From positions 1 to 64,000 of the forward strand of contig NZ_ML058597.1 in NCBI RefSeq assembly GCF_003635165.1: DNA of 64,000 nucleotides. Direction: 5' to 3'. Positions 1 through 8,957 of the stretch are shown piece after piece (the stretch's first letter is position 1; each line of letters begins with the position of its first letter). The DNA is from Burkholderia sp. Nafp2/4-1b (GTDB lineage: Bacteria; Pseudomonadota; Gammaproteobacteria; Burkholderiales; Burkholderiaceae). Position numbers and translations under genes: made by a program. Below the pieces are notes generated by a model. That model was not told where the DNA came from, made no database searches, and was given only the letters and a program-made list of their open reading frames with translations.

Positions 1-28
1 GGACGCGTTCATATAGATTCAATGTTTC

Positions 29-301
29 GTGCTGGTGTCATGGCTCGTATTGCGCGTGCCCGAAGCATTCTTCACCACGATGGTGTTTCGCGCGTGGATC
101 TTCATTGCCGTCGCGACCGCCATCCTTGCGGCCCGCAAGCTCTCCGATGCGGCGTTCGGCGCGGCGTTCGTTTGCGGACACGTCCGCGTGACGGGAATCG
201 ATCGACGCACGGTAGTCGTGTCATCTGATTGCGCATACCGTTTGCTGGTCGTCCTTCATATCCGGCTCAACGGGAACCGGTACGCACGGGTGTACGCGTA
301 A
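29..301 (+). CDS. Possible small membrane-associated hypothetical protein
   Basis: This frame could encode 90 residues from a GTG start, or fewer from the ATG at 80. I do not recognise the product. The reason to list it is codon use: most third positions are G or C, as in the real genes nearby, and one hydrophobic stretch (around FRAWIFIAVATAILAA) could span a membrane. An in-frame stop at 14-16 limits it upstream and the stop TAA lies at 299-301, just before hpnI. It could equally be the worn end of a longer gene cut off by the window edge. No ribosome binding site is convincing. Confidence 0.3.
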   Translation: MLVSWLVLRVPEAFFTTMVFRAWIFIAVATAILAARKLSDAAFGAAFVCGHVRVTGIDRRTVVVSSDCAYRLLVVLHIRLNGNRYARVYA

Positions 302-343
302 TCACATCGGTGCCGGGGCGGCATGAGCCACTACGGGGGAAGC

Positions 344-1513
344 ATGGTTTTGCTGCATGTGCTGCATGGGTTGAGCCGGGCAGCGTCGATCGCGTGCGCG
401 TTCGGCGCGCTGCTGGGTATTGCATACATCATCGTGGCGGGCACGTTGATCGGCCGGTTCTTTGCCCGCCCGCTGGCGGAGTCGCCCGACTATCCGGGCG
501 TGACCGTCGCGAAGCCGCTGCACGGCGACGAATGGAATCTCGTACAGCATCTTGAAAGCTTCTTCGTGCAGGATTATCCGGGGCCGGTCCAGTATCTGTT
601 CGGCGTGCACGATGCGAGCGATGCAGCACTTGCGGCCGTCGACGTACTGCGCGCGCGCTATCCTCACGCGAACATCACGGCTGTCGCGGATGCGCGGCTG
701 TACGGGCCGAATCGCAAGATTGCGAATCTCGTCAACATGCTCGAACACGCGGAACATTCGGTGCTCTGTCTTGCCGACAGCGACGTGCTGGTCGAGCGCG
801 ATTATTTGCGCGCCGTCGTCGGCGCGTTGCGGCAACCGAATGTCGGGATCGTGACGAGCGTGTATCGTGGCGTCGCCTCGCCGGGTTTCTGGCCCGGCGT
901 CGCGGCCGCGATGACGAATTTCCACTTCCTGCCCGGGGTCGTCACTGGCCTCTTCATCGGACGGGCGCGACCGTGTTTCGGTCAGACGATTGCGATCACG
1001 CGCGCGACGCTCGACCGCATCGGCGGACTGACGCGCTTCGCGCATCATCTCGCCGAGGATCACGCGCTCGGCGAGGCCGTGCGGGAGGTGGGCGCCGAGG
1101 TCGCGATTCCGCCGTTCGTCGTCGGGCACGCGTGCGTCGAAGAAACCTTCGCGACACTGTTCGCACATGAATTGCGCTGGAGCCGCACGATCCGCGCAGC
1201 GGACCGGCTCGGTCATGCCGGCTCGGTGCTGATGCATCCGCTGCCGCTCGCGCTGCTGGCGGTGCTGCTATCCGGCGGCGCTGCCACCGCCTGCGCGCTG
1301 ACGGTCGCGGCACTCGTCGCGCGCGCGTTCCTCGTGCTCAGGACGAACCGTGCGACCGCTGCCGGCCTGCGCGGCGCAATCTGGCTGCCGTTCGTCGACA
1401 TCCTTCAATTCGCGATCTTCGTGTCGAGCTTCTTTTCGTCGCATGTCATCTGGCGCGGCACGCGCTTTCACGTAGACCGCGAGGGCATGCTGTCGCCGGT
1501 GGTCGAATCATGA
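344..1513 (+). CDS. hpnI: Hopanoid glycosyltransferase HpnI
   Basis: This is a family 2 membrane glycosyltransferase of the HpnI type, the ceramide glucosyltransferase-like enzymes that add an N-acetylglucosamine to bacteriohopanetetrol when the hopanoid tail is built. The protein starts with a membrane segment (residues 8-35), followed by the GT2 domain with the acidic LADSDVLV motif and a late R-W motif in ELRWSRTIR, then a hydrophobic C-terminal region of two to three membrane segments. Length is 389 residues, usual for HpnI. The start at 344 follows GGGGGA; an in-frame ATG at 323 is the alternative. It overlaps the next gene by ATGA (1510-1513). The partners hpnJ and hpnK are not adjacent. 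Confidence 0.85.
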   Translation: MVLLHVLHGLSRAASIACAFGALLGIAYIIVAGTLIGRFFARPLAESPDYPGVTVAKPLHGDEWNLVQHLESFFVQDYPGPVQYLFGVHDASDAALAAVDVLRARYPHANITAVADARLYGPNRKIANLVNMLEHAEHSVLCLADSDVLVERDYLRAVVGALRQPNVGIVTSVYRGVASPGFWPGVAAAMTNFHFLPGVVTGLFIGRARPCFGQTIAITRATLDRIGGLTRFAHHLAEDHALGEAVREVGAEVAIPPFVVGHACVEETFATLFAHELRWSRTIRAADRLGHAGSVLMHPLPLALLAVLLSGGAATACALTVAALVARAFLVLRTNRATAAGLRGAIWLPFVDILQFAIFVSSFFSSHVIWRGTRFHVDREGMLSPVVES

Positions 1514-2601
1514 CGGAACGGGAAACGACCTCGGACGATACCCGCACGGAGCCGCCGTCCATGCGCGGCGACGCGCGGCTGCGGCATGCGGGCCGCGTGG
1601 CGGCACTGGTCGGATTGGTCATCGCCGTCTGGCTGATCTGGCGCGAGCATCCGCTGACGGTCCTGCACCGGCTGCAGGCCGCCGGCGCCGGGCTGCTGAT
1701 CGCCGCGCTGGTGCACGTGCTGCCGATGCTCGCGAACGCATGGGACTGGCGGATGCTGATTCGCGGCCGGCGCAGGCCATCCTTCGCGGCGATGCTGAAG
1801 CTCGTGTGGATTCGCGAATCGATCAACGGGCTGCTGCCGGTCGCGCGGATCGGCGGCGAACTCGTGTCGTTCAGCTTGCTGCGGCAGGCCGGCGTGCGGC
1901 CCGCCACCATCGTCGCGAGTCTCGTCGCCGACATGCAGCTGACGTTGATCAGCCAGTTGGTATTTGCGCTGATCGCGATCGGCTATGTGCTCGAGCGTGT
2001 CTCGTCCGATGCCGCGCGGGTGGCCGCGCAGCTCGCGATCGGCATGGCGGCGCTGGTGCCGGTGCTGCTGCTGTTCGCACTGGTCCAGCATGCGCGCCCG
2101 TTCGAGCGTGCGATGCGTGCGCTCAACCGCATCACGAGCGGCAAGGTGGTGGCGCTGGTGGGCGAGTCCGCGCGCACCGATCAGTCGATCCGGATGATCT
2201 GGCGAAGGACCGGCATCGTCGTGCGCTATCTCGCGATCTGGCAGACGCTGCAGTTTGCGGGGCACGCGCTGGAAATCTGGGTCGCGCTGCGCTTCCTCGG
2301 CGCCGATCCGACCTTCGTGCAGGCGCTCGCGATCGAGGCGCTGATCCAGCTCCTCAGCAGCATCGCGTTCATGATGCCGGGTGGCCTGGGGGTGCAGGAG
2401 GGCGGGTTCGTGCTGATCGGCGGGCTGCTCGGGTTCGACGCGCCAACGTGCCTGGCGTTGGCCGGCGCGCGGCGCGTGCGTGACCTGCTGTTCTATTTGC
2501 CGGGCTTGCTCGCGTGGCAGCACGCGGCCGGCGCGGCGCGCGGGCCGCGTGCGTCGACACGTGCGTCGCTGCCCGTCGGTGAATCCGCCGGGCCGCACTG
2601 A
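1510..2601 (+). CDS. hpnL: HpnL-like flippase-fold integral membrane protein
   Basis: A 363-residue integral membrane protein of the lysylphosphatidylglycerol synthase transmembrane (flippase-like) superfamily, in which HpnL proteins sit. It shows many hydrophobic helices and the family's glycine-rich signature near the C-terminus (MMPGGLGVQEGG), with conserved charged pairs in the middle. Its start overlaps the stop of hpnI by 4 bp, so the two are translationally coupled, and this supports a role in moving or assembling hopanoid lipids. The exact function of HpnL is not established for this family, so transport is an inference from the fold and neighbour. Confidence 0.8.
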   Translation: MTERETTSDDTRTEPPSMRGDARLRHAGRVAALVGLVIAVWLIWREHPLTVLHRLQAAGAGLLIAALVHVLPMLANAWDWRMLIRGRRRPSFAAMLKLVWIRESINGLLPVARIGGELVSFSLLRQAGVRPATIVASLVADMQLTLISQLVFALIAIGYVLERVSSDAARVAAQLAIGMAALVPVLLLFALVQHARPFERAMRALNRITSGKVVALVGESARTDQSIRMIWRRTGIVVRYLAIWQTLQFAGHALEIWVALRFLGADPTFVQALAIEALIQLLSSIAFMMPGGLGVQEGGFVLIGGLLGFDAPTCLALAGARRVRDLLFYLPGLLAWQHAAGAARGPRASTRASLPVGESAGPH

Positions 2602-2667
2602 CGGGGCCGGCACTGCGTGCGTACCGGGCGGCCTGCGGCGATGCCACCGCGCCCGGCCGCGCACCCG

Positions 2668-3639
2668 TCACTGCCGTTCGTCGGCGATATAGCTGCGGAT
2701 CACGTCCGCGAACGACGTATCGCCCTTCAGCCCGAGCGCTTCCGCACGCGTCGTGTCCCAGCGGCCCGGCCAGCTGCCGACGATCTTCTCGATGCGTTCG
2801 TCCGGCGCATGGCGGATCAGCTTCACGGCGTCGCCGCCCGCGACCTCACGCAGCGCGTCGATCATCTCGTCGACCGACACCGACAGCCCCGGCAGGTTGA
2901 TCACGCGCTTGTTGCCGAGCTTGTCGCTGTCGATTTCGCAACCGGCGACGAGCGCCTCGATCGCGCCGCGCGGCGACAGCAGCCACAGCCGCGTCGAGCC
3001 CGGCACGGGGCACACGGTTTCCTCGCCGTTCAGCGGCTCGCGGATGATGCCGCTCGCGAACGACGACGCGGCCGCGTTCGGGCGGCCCGGCCGCACGCTG
3101 ATGGTCGGCAGGCGCAGCACGCGGCCGTCGACGAAGCCGCGGCGCGCGTAGTCGCACAGCAACAGCTCGGCGATCGCCTTCTGCGCGCCGTACGACGATT
3201 GCGGATTCAGCGCGGTGTCGTCCTGCACGATGTCGGGCAGCGTGCCGCCATACACGGCCACCGAACTCGTGAACACGACGCGCGGACGGTGGCCGCGCGC
3301 GCGGCACACTTCGAGCAGCGTGCGCGACGCGTCGAGGTTGATCCGCATGCCGAGGTCGAAATCGGCTTCTGCCTGCCCGCTGACGATCGCCGCGAGATGG
3401 AAGATCGCGGCCGTCTGCGTATCGATCGCGCTTTCGAGCACCGCGCGATCGGCGATGTCGCCGACGATCGACGTCACGCGCGCATCGCCGAAATCGCTGC
3501 CCTCGACCACGTCGAGCAGCACCAGCTCGTCGATCTTGCCGGTCCGGCCGTCGGGGCCGGTCAGCTCGCCGCGCTCGAGCAGCTTGCGCGCGAGACGCTG
3601 GCCGAGAAAGCCGGCGCCGCCGGTGATCAGTACTTTCAT
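2668..3639 (-). CDS. denD: D-erythronate dehydrogenase DenD
   Basis: An NAD-dependent short-chain/extended epimerase-type dehydrogenase of 323 residues. It begins with the Rossmann motif GGAGFLGQRLA (residues 7-17) and carries the catalytic serine region FTSSVAVYGG and the YxxxK motif in SYGAQKA. In four-carbon acid sugar operons this family member oxidises D-erythronate to 2-oxo-tetronate. It is the last gene of the operon that runs down from the GntR regulator, 28 bp after otnI, with a GAGGG ribosome site upstream of its ATG. The assignment rests mainly on the neighbours ltnD, otnK, otnC and otnI; on its own it would be called a generic NAD-dependent epimerase. Confidence 0.85.
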   Translation of the reverse strand: MKVLITGGAGFLGQRLARKLLERGELTGPDGRTGKIDELVLLDVVEGSDFGDARVTSIVGDIADRAVLESAIDTQTAAIFHLAAIVSGQAEADFDLGMRINLDASRTLLEVCRARGHRPRVVFTSSVAVYGGTLPDIVQDDTALNPQSSYGAQKAIAELLLCDYARRGFVDGRVLRLPTISVRPGRPNAAASSFASGIIREPLNGEETVCPVPGSTRLWLLSPRGAIEALVAGCEIDSDKLGNKRVINLPGLSVSVDEMIDALREVAGGDAVKLIRHAPDERIEKIVGSWPGRWDTTRAEALGLKGDTSFADVIRSYIADERQ

Positions 3640-3667
3640 GTTAGTTGCCCTCGTGGAAGTTCTTGAA

Positions 3668-4444
3668 TTACAGGTACGGTTTCAGCCAGCCAAGGCCTTC
3701 GGACGTGCCGGCCTTCGGGCGATACTCGCACCCGACCCAGCCGTCGTAGCCGAGCGCGTCGATCAGCGCGAACAGATACGGGTAGTTGAGCTCGCCGATA
3801 TCCGGCTCGTGACGCTCGGGCACGCCGGCGATCTGGATGTGGCCGATGCCCGCGAAGTCGCGCTTGAGCTTCATCGCGAGGTCGCCCTCGACGATCTGGC
3901 AGTGATAGCAGTCGAACTGCACCTTCAGGTTCGGCGCGCCGACTTCCGCGCGGATGTCGTGCGCGTCGTCCTGGCGGCTCAGGAAGTAGCCGGGCATGTC
4001 GCGCTGGTTGATCGGTTCGATCAGGATCGTGATGCCGTGCGCGGCGGCGGCCTGCGTCGCATGTTGCAGGTTCGCCACGTAGGTATCGCGATGACGCGCG
4101 CGCTCGGCGCCCGGCGCGACCATCCCGGCCATCACGTGCAGCTTCTTGTTGCCGAGCACGCGCGCATAGTCGAGCGCCTGGTCGATGCCGCGCCGGAACT
4201 CGTCCTCGCGGCCCGGCAACGACGCGAGCCCGCGTTCGCCGGCGGCCCAGTCGCCCGGCGGCGCGTTGAACAGCGCCTGCTCGAGGTTGTGCGCGTCGAG
4301 GCGCGCGCGGATCTCCTCGGCGGCGAAGTCGTACGGGAACAGGTACTCGACGGCCTTGAAGCCGTCTCGCGAGGCGGCGGCGAAGCGTTCGAGGAACGCG
4401 TGCTCGGTGTACATCATCGAGAGGTTGGCGGCGAAGCGGGGCAT
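3668..4444 (-). CDS. otnI: 2-oxo-tetronate isomerase OtnI
   Basis: A 258-residue TIM-barrel protein of the hydroxypyruvate isomerase family. In this pathway it isomerises 2-oxo-tetronate to 3-oxo-tetronate. Metal-binding and catalytic acids are visible in [14 protein letters not shown] and in [10 protein letters not shown] near the C-terminus, and the DCYHCQ stretch carries the usual Asp and His of the family. The length is typical. It sits between the MFS transporter and denD on the same strand with short gaps, as expected for one transcript. Plain hydroxypyruvate isomerase (Hyi) is the alternative name, but the operon makes OtnI much more likely. Confidence 0.87.
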   Translation of the reverse strand: MPRFAANLSMMYTEHAFLERFAAASRDGFKAVEYLFPYDFAAEEIRARLDAHNLEQALFNAPPGDWAAGERGLASLPGREDEFRRGIDQALDYARVLGNKKLHVMAGMVAPGAERARHRDTYVANLQHATQAAAAHGITILIEPINQRDMPGYFLSRQDDAHDIRAEVGAPNLKVQFDCYHCQIVEGDLAMKLKRDFAGIGHIQIAGVPERHEPDIGELNYPYLFALIDALGYDGWVGCEYRPKAGTSEGLGWLKPYL

Positions 4445-4525
4445 GGCAGCGGATCCTGTGAATGAATGGGGGGGCGCACGGCGCCCCGCATCGAACGGGC
4501 GATCGTCGAGCCGTTACTCGGCGGA

Positions 4526-5851
4526 TCAGCGGTTCACGAGTTTTGCGGGCGTGAGCCACACGGCGATCGCGCCGATCACGAGCATCGCCGCGAGCACGTA
4601 CATGCCCGACGACGTGCTGTGCGTGACGTCCTTCAGGTAGCCGATCACGTACGGGCTCGCGAACCCGGCGAGATTGCCGACCGAGTTGATGATCGCGATC
4701 CCGGCGGCTGCGGCGGAGCCGGCGAGGAACGCAGTGGGCAGCGACCAGAACAGCGGCGCGCAGGTCAGCACGCCGCCCGCCGCGAGCGACAGGAACACGA
4801 TCGACACCGCCGTATTGTGCGAGTACGACGCGGCGACTGCAAACCCGATCGCGCCCATCAGCGCCGGCACGATCAGGTGCCAGCGGCGTTCGCGGCGCTT
4901 GTCCGCACTGTGGCCGAACAGGTTCATCACGACGATCGCGACGGCGAACGGGATGGCGGACAAAAGGCCGATCTGGAATGTATCGGTGATGCCGGTGGAT
5001 TTCACGAGCGTCGGCATCCAGAACGTGAGGCCGTACTGGCCGGTGACGAACGCGAAGTAGATCAGCGACATCCACCACATGCGCGGGTCGGCGAACACGG
5101 CCTTCAGCGAATCGCCATGTTTCTGCTGTTCCTGCGGCTGCGCGGCGATTTCGTCTTCGAGCAGCTGCTTCTCGCGCGCGTCCAGCCACTTCGCACCGCG
5201 GATGCTGTTGTCGAGATACAGGATCGTCGCGATGCCGACGAGCACGGCCGGCACGGCTTCGATCATGAACATCCATTGCCAGCCGTGAAAGCCCGAACCG
5301 CCGTGAAAGCGCCCCATGATCCAGCCCGACAGCGGGTTGCCGAAGATGCCCGACACGGGGATCGCGGACATGAACACGGCGATGATCTTCGCGCGGCGAT
5401 GCGACGGGAACCAGTACGTGAGGTACAGGATCACGCCCGGGTAGAAGCCGGCTTCCGCGAGACCGAGCAGGAAGCGCAGCACGTAGAACTGCGCCGGTGT
5501 CTCCACGAACGCGAACAGCGCCGACAGCAGGCCCCATGTGATCATGATGCGCGCGATCCAGATGCGCGCGCCGATGCGGTGCATCAGCAGGTTGCTGGGC
5601 AATTCGAACAGGAAGTAGCCGAGGAAGAAGATGCCGGCGCCGAGGCCGAACACGGTTTCGCTGAACGCGAGATCCTGTGACATCTGCAGTTTCGCGAAGC
5701 CGACGTTCACGCGGTCGAGATACGCGACCACGTAGCAGAGCATCAGGAACGGCACGATGCGCCAGAACACTTTCTTGTAGGTGCTGTCGAGTTCGCCCGA
5801 TTGGGCGGGGGCAGCGGGCGAGCGGCTTGCGGCCGCGTCGAGAGCAGTCAT
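4526..5851 (-). CDS. MFS permease of the ACS family, likely tetronate importer
   Basis: A major facilitator of the anion:cation symporter (ACS) family, 441 residues with about twelve hydrophobic segments. The N-terminal motif YLDRVNVGFAKLQM is the hallmark of ACS transporters for sugar acids such as tartrate, galactonate and phthalate. The ATG at 5851 is preceded by GGAG with a 6-base gap, which favours it over ATGs at 5863 and 5872 that lack a good site. Because it lies between otnC and otnI, it most likely brings L-threonate, D-erythronate or a related acid into the cell. The substrate is inferred from the operon only. Confidence 0.85.
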   Translation of the reverse strand: MTALDAAASRSPAAPAQSGELDSTYKKVFWRIVPFLMLCYVVAYLDRVNVGFAKLQMSQDLAFSETVFGLGAGIFFLGYFLFELPSNLLMHRIGARIWIARIMITWGLLSALFAFVETPAQFYVLRFLLGLAEAGFYPGVILYLTYWFPSHRRAKIIAVFMSAIPVSGIFGNPLSGWIMGRFHGGSGFHGWQWMFMIEAVPAVLVGIATILYLDNSIRGAKWLDAREKQLLEDEIAAQPQEQQKHGDSLKAVFADPRMWWMSLIYFAFVTGQYGLTFWMPTLVKSTGITDTFQIGLLSAIPFAVAIVVMNLFGHSADKRRERRWHLIVPALMGAIGFAVAASYSHNTAVSIVFLSLAAGGVLTCAPLFWSLPTAFLAGSAAAAGIAIINSVGNLAGFASPYVIGYLKDVTHSTSSGMYVLAAMLVIGAIAVWLTPAKLVNR

Positions 5852-6048
5852 CGTCGTCTCCATGGATATCATGTGCCGGCGGCGCGTACGCCGCCGGATT
5901 GTTTGTGTGCTGACGGAACGGCCCGCGCACACGGCGGGCATGGAAATCTGAATCGGTTTGCAGTCCTGCGCGATGCGCGGGCGATCGGTGCGTTATCCGG
6001 GCGTTATGCGTGCCTTATCCGTGCCTTATCCGTGCGCGGCGCGTCGCG

Positions 6049-6687
6049 TTACCAGCGCGCGCCGAAGGCCTGGCGCAGTTCGTCGAGCGCGGCGTCCGAC
6101 AGCGGCTCGGGCCTCGGGTTCGTCATCAGCCACAGCCGCGCGGTTTCCTCGAGCTCCTCTAGCGCATACGACGCGTGCGACACCGACGGCCCCCACATCA
6201 CCGGGCCGAGGCGCTCGAGCAGCACACCGCGCACCTGGTCGGCAAGCGCCGCGACTTCGGCCGCGACGGCCGGATCGCCGGGGCGGCGATAGCGGATCAG
6301 CGGAATGTGGCCGACCTTCATCACGTAGTACGGCGTGATCGGCGGCAGCACGTCGGTGTCGCGCCATACGCTCGCGAGCGTCAGCGCGACGAGGTGCGTC
6401 GAGTGCGTGTGGACGATGCCATGCGCTTCTGCATTGCGGGCATAGATGCCGCGATGCAGTGCGAGCGTCTTCGAAGGCTTGCCGCCCGAAACCGGCTGGC
6501 CGTCGAGGCCGACCTTCGCGATGTCGTTCGGGTCGAGGCGGCCGAGGCACGCGTCGGTCGGCGTGATCAGCCAGCCGTCGTGCAGACGCGCGCTGATGTT
6601 GCCGGCGCTGCCGACCGCGTGGCCGCGCGCATACAGGCTCGCGCCGACGACGCAGATTTCTTCGCGCAGTTTCGCTTCGTTGCTCAT
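6049..6687 (-). CDS. otnC: 3-oxo-tetronate 4-phosphate decarboxylase OtnC
   Basis: A 212-residue class II aldolase/adducin-family enzyme. The glycine-rich GSAGNISARL motif and the metal-binding HTHSTHLVAL motif are both present, with a further histidine in the KVGHIPLI region. In this pathway it decarboxylates 3-oxo-tetronate 4-phosphate to dihydroxyacetone phosphate. The start at 6687 overlaps the last bases of otnK (6684-6687), so kinase and decarboxylase are translationally coupled. The open frame runs further upstream, but that part is antisense-like and overlaps otnK, so the internal ATG is chosen. Confidence 0.9.
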   Translation of the reverse strand: MSNEAKLREEICVVGASLYARGHAVGSAGNISARLHDGWLITPTDACLGRLDPNDIAKVGLDGQPVSGGKPSKTLALHRGIYARNAEAHGIVHTHSTHLVALTLASVWRDTDVLPPITPYYVMKVGHIPLIRYRRPGDPAVAAEVAALADQVRGVLLERLGPVMWGPSVSHASYALEELEETARLWLMTNPRPEPLSDAALDELRQAFGARW

Positions 6688-7985
6688 TCCGCGGCTCCGT
6701 CGAGCGCGCGCAGCGCCTTGTCGAAAAAGTCCACGGTGCCGAAGTTGCCGGACTTCAGCGCGAGGCCGAGCGGCTGCGCGTCGATGGTCGCGGTGGCCGG
6801 CACGCCCGGGTCGATCTGCGCGCCGATCTGCAGCAATTTCACGTCGAGCGCCTGCACGACCGCGCCGGACGTCTCGCCGCCGGCGACGACGAACTTGCGC
6901 ACGCCGAGCTCGCGCAGGCCGCGCGCGATCGCCGCGAGCGTGGTTTCGACGAGATGGCCGGCCGCTTCGACGCCGAGCGCCTGTTGAACGGCCTTCACTT
7001 CGTCGGGCGTCGCGGTCGCGTAGATCAGCACCGGCTGCGGCAGGTGCGAGCGCGCGAAGGCCAGTGCTGCGTCGACGACAGGTTCGCCGCGCGCGGCCGC
7101 GAGCGGATCGATCCGGAAGCTCGGCCGACTGTCGCGCCACGCGTCAACCTGTGCGTTGGTCGCCTTCGATGCGCTGCCGGCGAGCACTGCCGACCACCCG
7201 TCGATGCGCGGCAGCGATGCCGCGTTGTCGCGCTGCGGCAGCAGGCCCGCGCGGCGGAAGTTCTCCGGCAGGCCGAGCGCGATGCCCGAGCCGCCGGTGA
7301 CGAGCGGCAGGTTCGCGCACGCTTCGCCGAGCACGTAAAGATCGTGGTCCGACAGCGCATCGGCGATCGCGAAGCGCGCGCCGTCCGCACGCAGCGCGTC
7401 GATGCGCGCCCGCACCGCGGCCGCGCCTTGCGCGATCGTGTCGTAGCGAAGCAGGCCGACGGGAGACTTCGTCTGCCGTTGCAGCACACGCACGAGGTTT
7501 GCGTCCTTCATCGGCGTGAGCGGATGGTTCTCCATCCCCGATTCGTTCAGCAGCGAGTCGCCGACGAACAAGTGCCCGCGAAAGATCGTGCGGCCGTTCT
7601 CGGGGAACGCCGGGCATGCGATCGCGAAGCCGCCGCCGGTTGCATCGAGCAGCGCGTCGGCGACCGGCCCGATGTTGCCCGCGTCGGTGGAGTCGAACGT
7701 CGAGCAGTACTTGAAGAAGAACTGCCGGCAACCCTGCGCGCGCAGCCATTCATACGCGGCGAGCGATTGCGCGACGGCGTCGGCGGCGGGAATCGTGCGC
7801 GACTTCAGCGCGACGACGATCGCATCGGCGTCGACAGCCGTGTCGGCAGCGATGCCGTCGGCGGGCACGCCGATCGTCTGCACGGTGCGCATGCCGCTCT
7901 TGACGAGCATGTTCGCGAGGTCGGTCGCGCCGGTGAAATCGTCGGCGATGCAGCCGAGCAGGGGACGGGAAGCAGAAGCGGTCAT
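6684..7985 (-). CDS. otnK: 3-oxo-tetronate kinase OtnK
   Basis: A 433-residue four-carbon acid sugar kinase (formerly DUF1537). The N-terminal domain opens with the family signature CIADDFTGATDLA (about residues 12-24), and the C-terminal nucleotide-binding domain contains VVAGGETSGAVVQAL. It phosphorylates 3-oxo-tetronate at C4 using ATP, preparing it for decarboxylation by OtnC, with which it overlaps by 4 bp. It begins 20 bp downstream of ltnD. Family members act on several four-carbon acids; the operon partners decide the substrate here. Confidence 0.92.
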   Translation of the reverse strand: MTASASRPLLGCIADDFTGATDLANMLVKSGMRTVQTIGVPADGIAADTAVDADAIVVALKSRTIPAADAVAQSLAAYEWLRAQGCRQFFFKYCSTFDSTDAGNIGPVADALLDATGGGFAIACPAFPENGRTIFRGHLFVGDSLLNESGMENHPLTPMKDANLVRVLQRQTKSPVGLLRYDTIAQGAAAVRARIDALRADGARFAIADALSDHDLYVLGEACANLPLVTGGSGIALGLPENFRRAGLLPQRDNAASLPRIDGWSAVLAGSASKATNAQVDAWRDSRPSFRIDPLAAARGEPVVDAALAFARSHLPQPVLIYATATPDEVKAVQQALGVEAAGHLVETTLAAIARGLRELGVRKFVVAGGETSGAVVQALDVKLLQIGAQIDPGVPATATIDAQPLGLALKSGNFGTVDFFDKALRALDGAAE

Positions 7986-8004
7986 GGCGGATGCGTCGTT
8001 CGAA

Positions 8005-8895
8005 TCAGCGGGCGGGCGGCAGCGTGATGCCGGGGAAGGTCTTGATCACGGCGGAATCGTCCTCGCCGCCATGGCCGGCGCTCGACGCGCTCATGAACAT
8101 CTGGTGCGCGGTGGCCGACAGCGGCAGCGGGAACTTGCTGCGGCGCGCGGTATCGAGCACGAGGCCGAGATCCTTCACGAAGATGTCGACGGCCGACAGC
8201 GGCGTGTAGTCGCCGTTCAGGATGTGCGGCACGCGGTTCTCGAACATCCACGAGTTGCCGGCGCTGTGCGTGATCACGTCGTACAGCGCGTCCGCATCGA
8301 CACCTTCGCGCAGCCCGAGCGCCATCGCTTCGGCGGCCGCCGCGATATGCACGCCGGCCAGCAGCTGGTTGATGATCTTCACCTTCGAGCCGATGCCGTG
8401 CGCGTCGCCGAGGCGATAGACCTTGCCGGCGATCGCGGCGAGCACGTCGTCGCACGCCGCATACGCGGCGGCCGGGCCCGACGTCATCATCGTCATCTCG
8501 CCCGACGCGGCGCGTGCGGCGCCGCCGGACACCGGCGCATCGAGCATCTGGAGGCCCGCGGCCTCGATGCGCGCGCCGAGCGCGACCGCGAAGTCGGGTG
8601 CGACGGTCGCGCTCGCGATCACGACGCCGCCGGGCTTCATCGCCGCGACCGCGCCGTGTTCGCCGAACAGCACCGTTTCAGTCTGCGCGGCATTGACGAC
8701 GAGCGTGACGACGACGTCGCATTGCGCGCCGAGTTCGGCCGGGCTTGCGCAGGCCACGCCGCCTTCGGCCGCGAACGCCTGCAGCACGGTGTCGCGCACG
8801 TCGCAGGCGTGCACGCGGAACCCCGCGCGCAGCAGCGAGCTGGCGACGCCGAGGCCCATCGCACCGAGGCCGATGACTCCAACATTTCGTGACAT
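8005..8895 (-). CDS. ltnD: L-threonate dehydrogenase LtnD
   Basis: A 296-residue member of the beta-hydroxyacid dehydrogenase family (3-hydroxyisobutyrate dehydrogenase-like). It starts with the dinucleotide motif GVIGLGAMGLGVA, has the substrate signature DAPVSGGAARA, and the catalytic lysine region GSKVKIINQLL. In four-carbon acid operons it oxidises L-threonate to 2-oxo-tetronate. The ATG at 8895 has AAGG six bases upstream; a TTG two codons earlier is possible. It is the first structural gene after the GntR regulator. The presence of DenD in the same operon means two different acids enter the same pathway. Confidence 0.88.
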   Translation of the reverse strand: MSRNVGVIGLGAMGLGVASSLLRAGFRVHACDVRDTVLQAFAAEGGVACASPAELGAQCDVVVTLVVNAAQTETVLFGEHGAVAAMKPGGVVIASATVAPDFAVALGARIEAAGLQMLDAPVSGGAARAASGEMTMMTSGPAAAYAACDDVLAAIAGKVYRLGDAHGIGSKVKIINQLLAGVHIAAAAEAMALGLREGVDADALYDVITHSAGNSWMFENRVPHILNGDYTPLSAVDIFVKDLGLVLDTARRSKFPLPLSATAHQMFMSASSAGHGGEDDSAVIKTFPGITLPPAR

Positions 8896-8957
8896 GGTCA
8901 ACCTTGATCGATTCGGGAAAGGTTCGGGACAACGACGGCGCTCGTGCGCCGCCGGCT

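Noticed and set aside
3636..5930. A minus-strand frame of about 760 codons across the MFS and otnI genes
   Set aside because: It lies on the same strand but out of frame with two clearly recognised genes, and its product is Arg-rich with no motifs.
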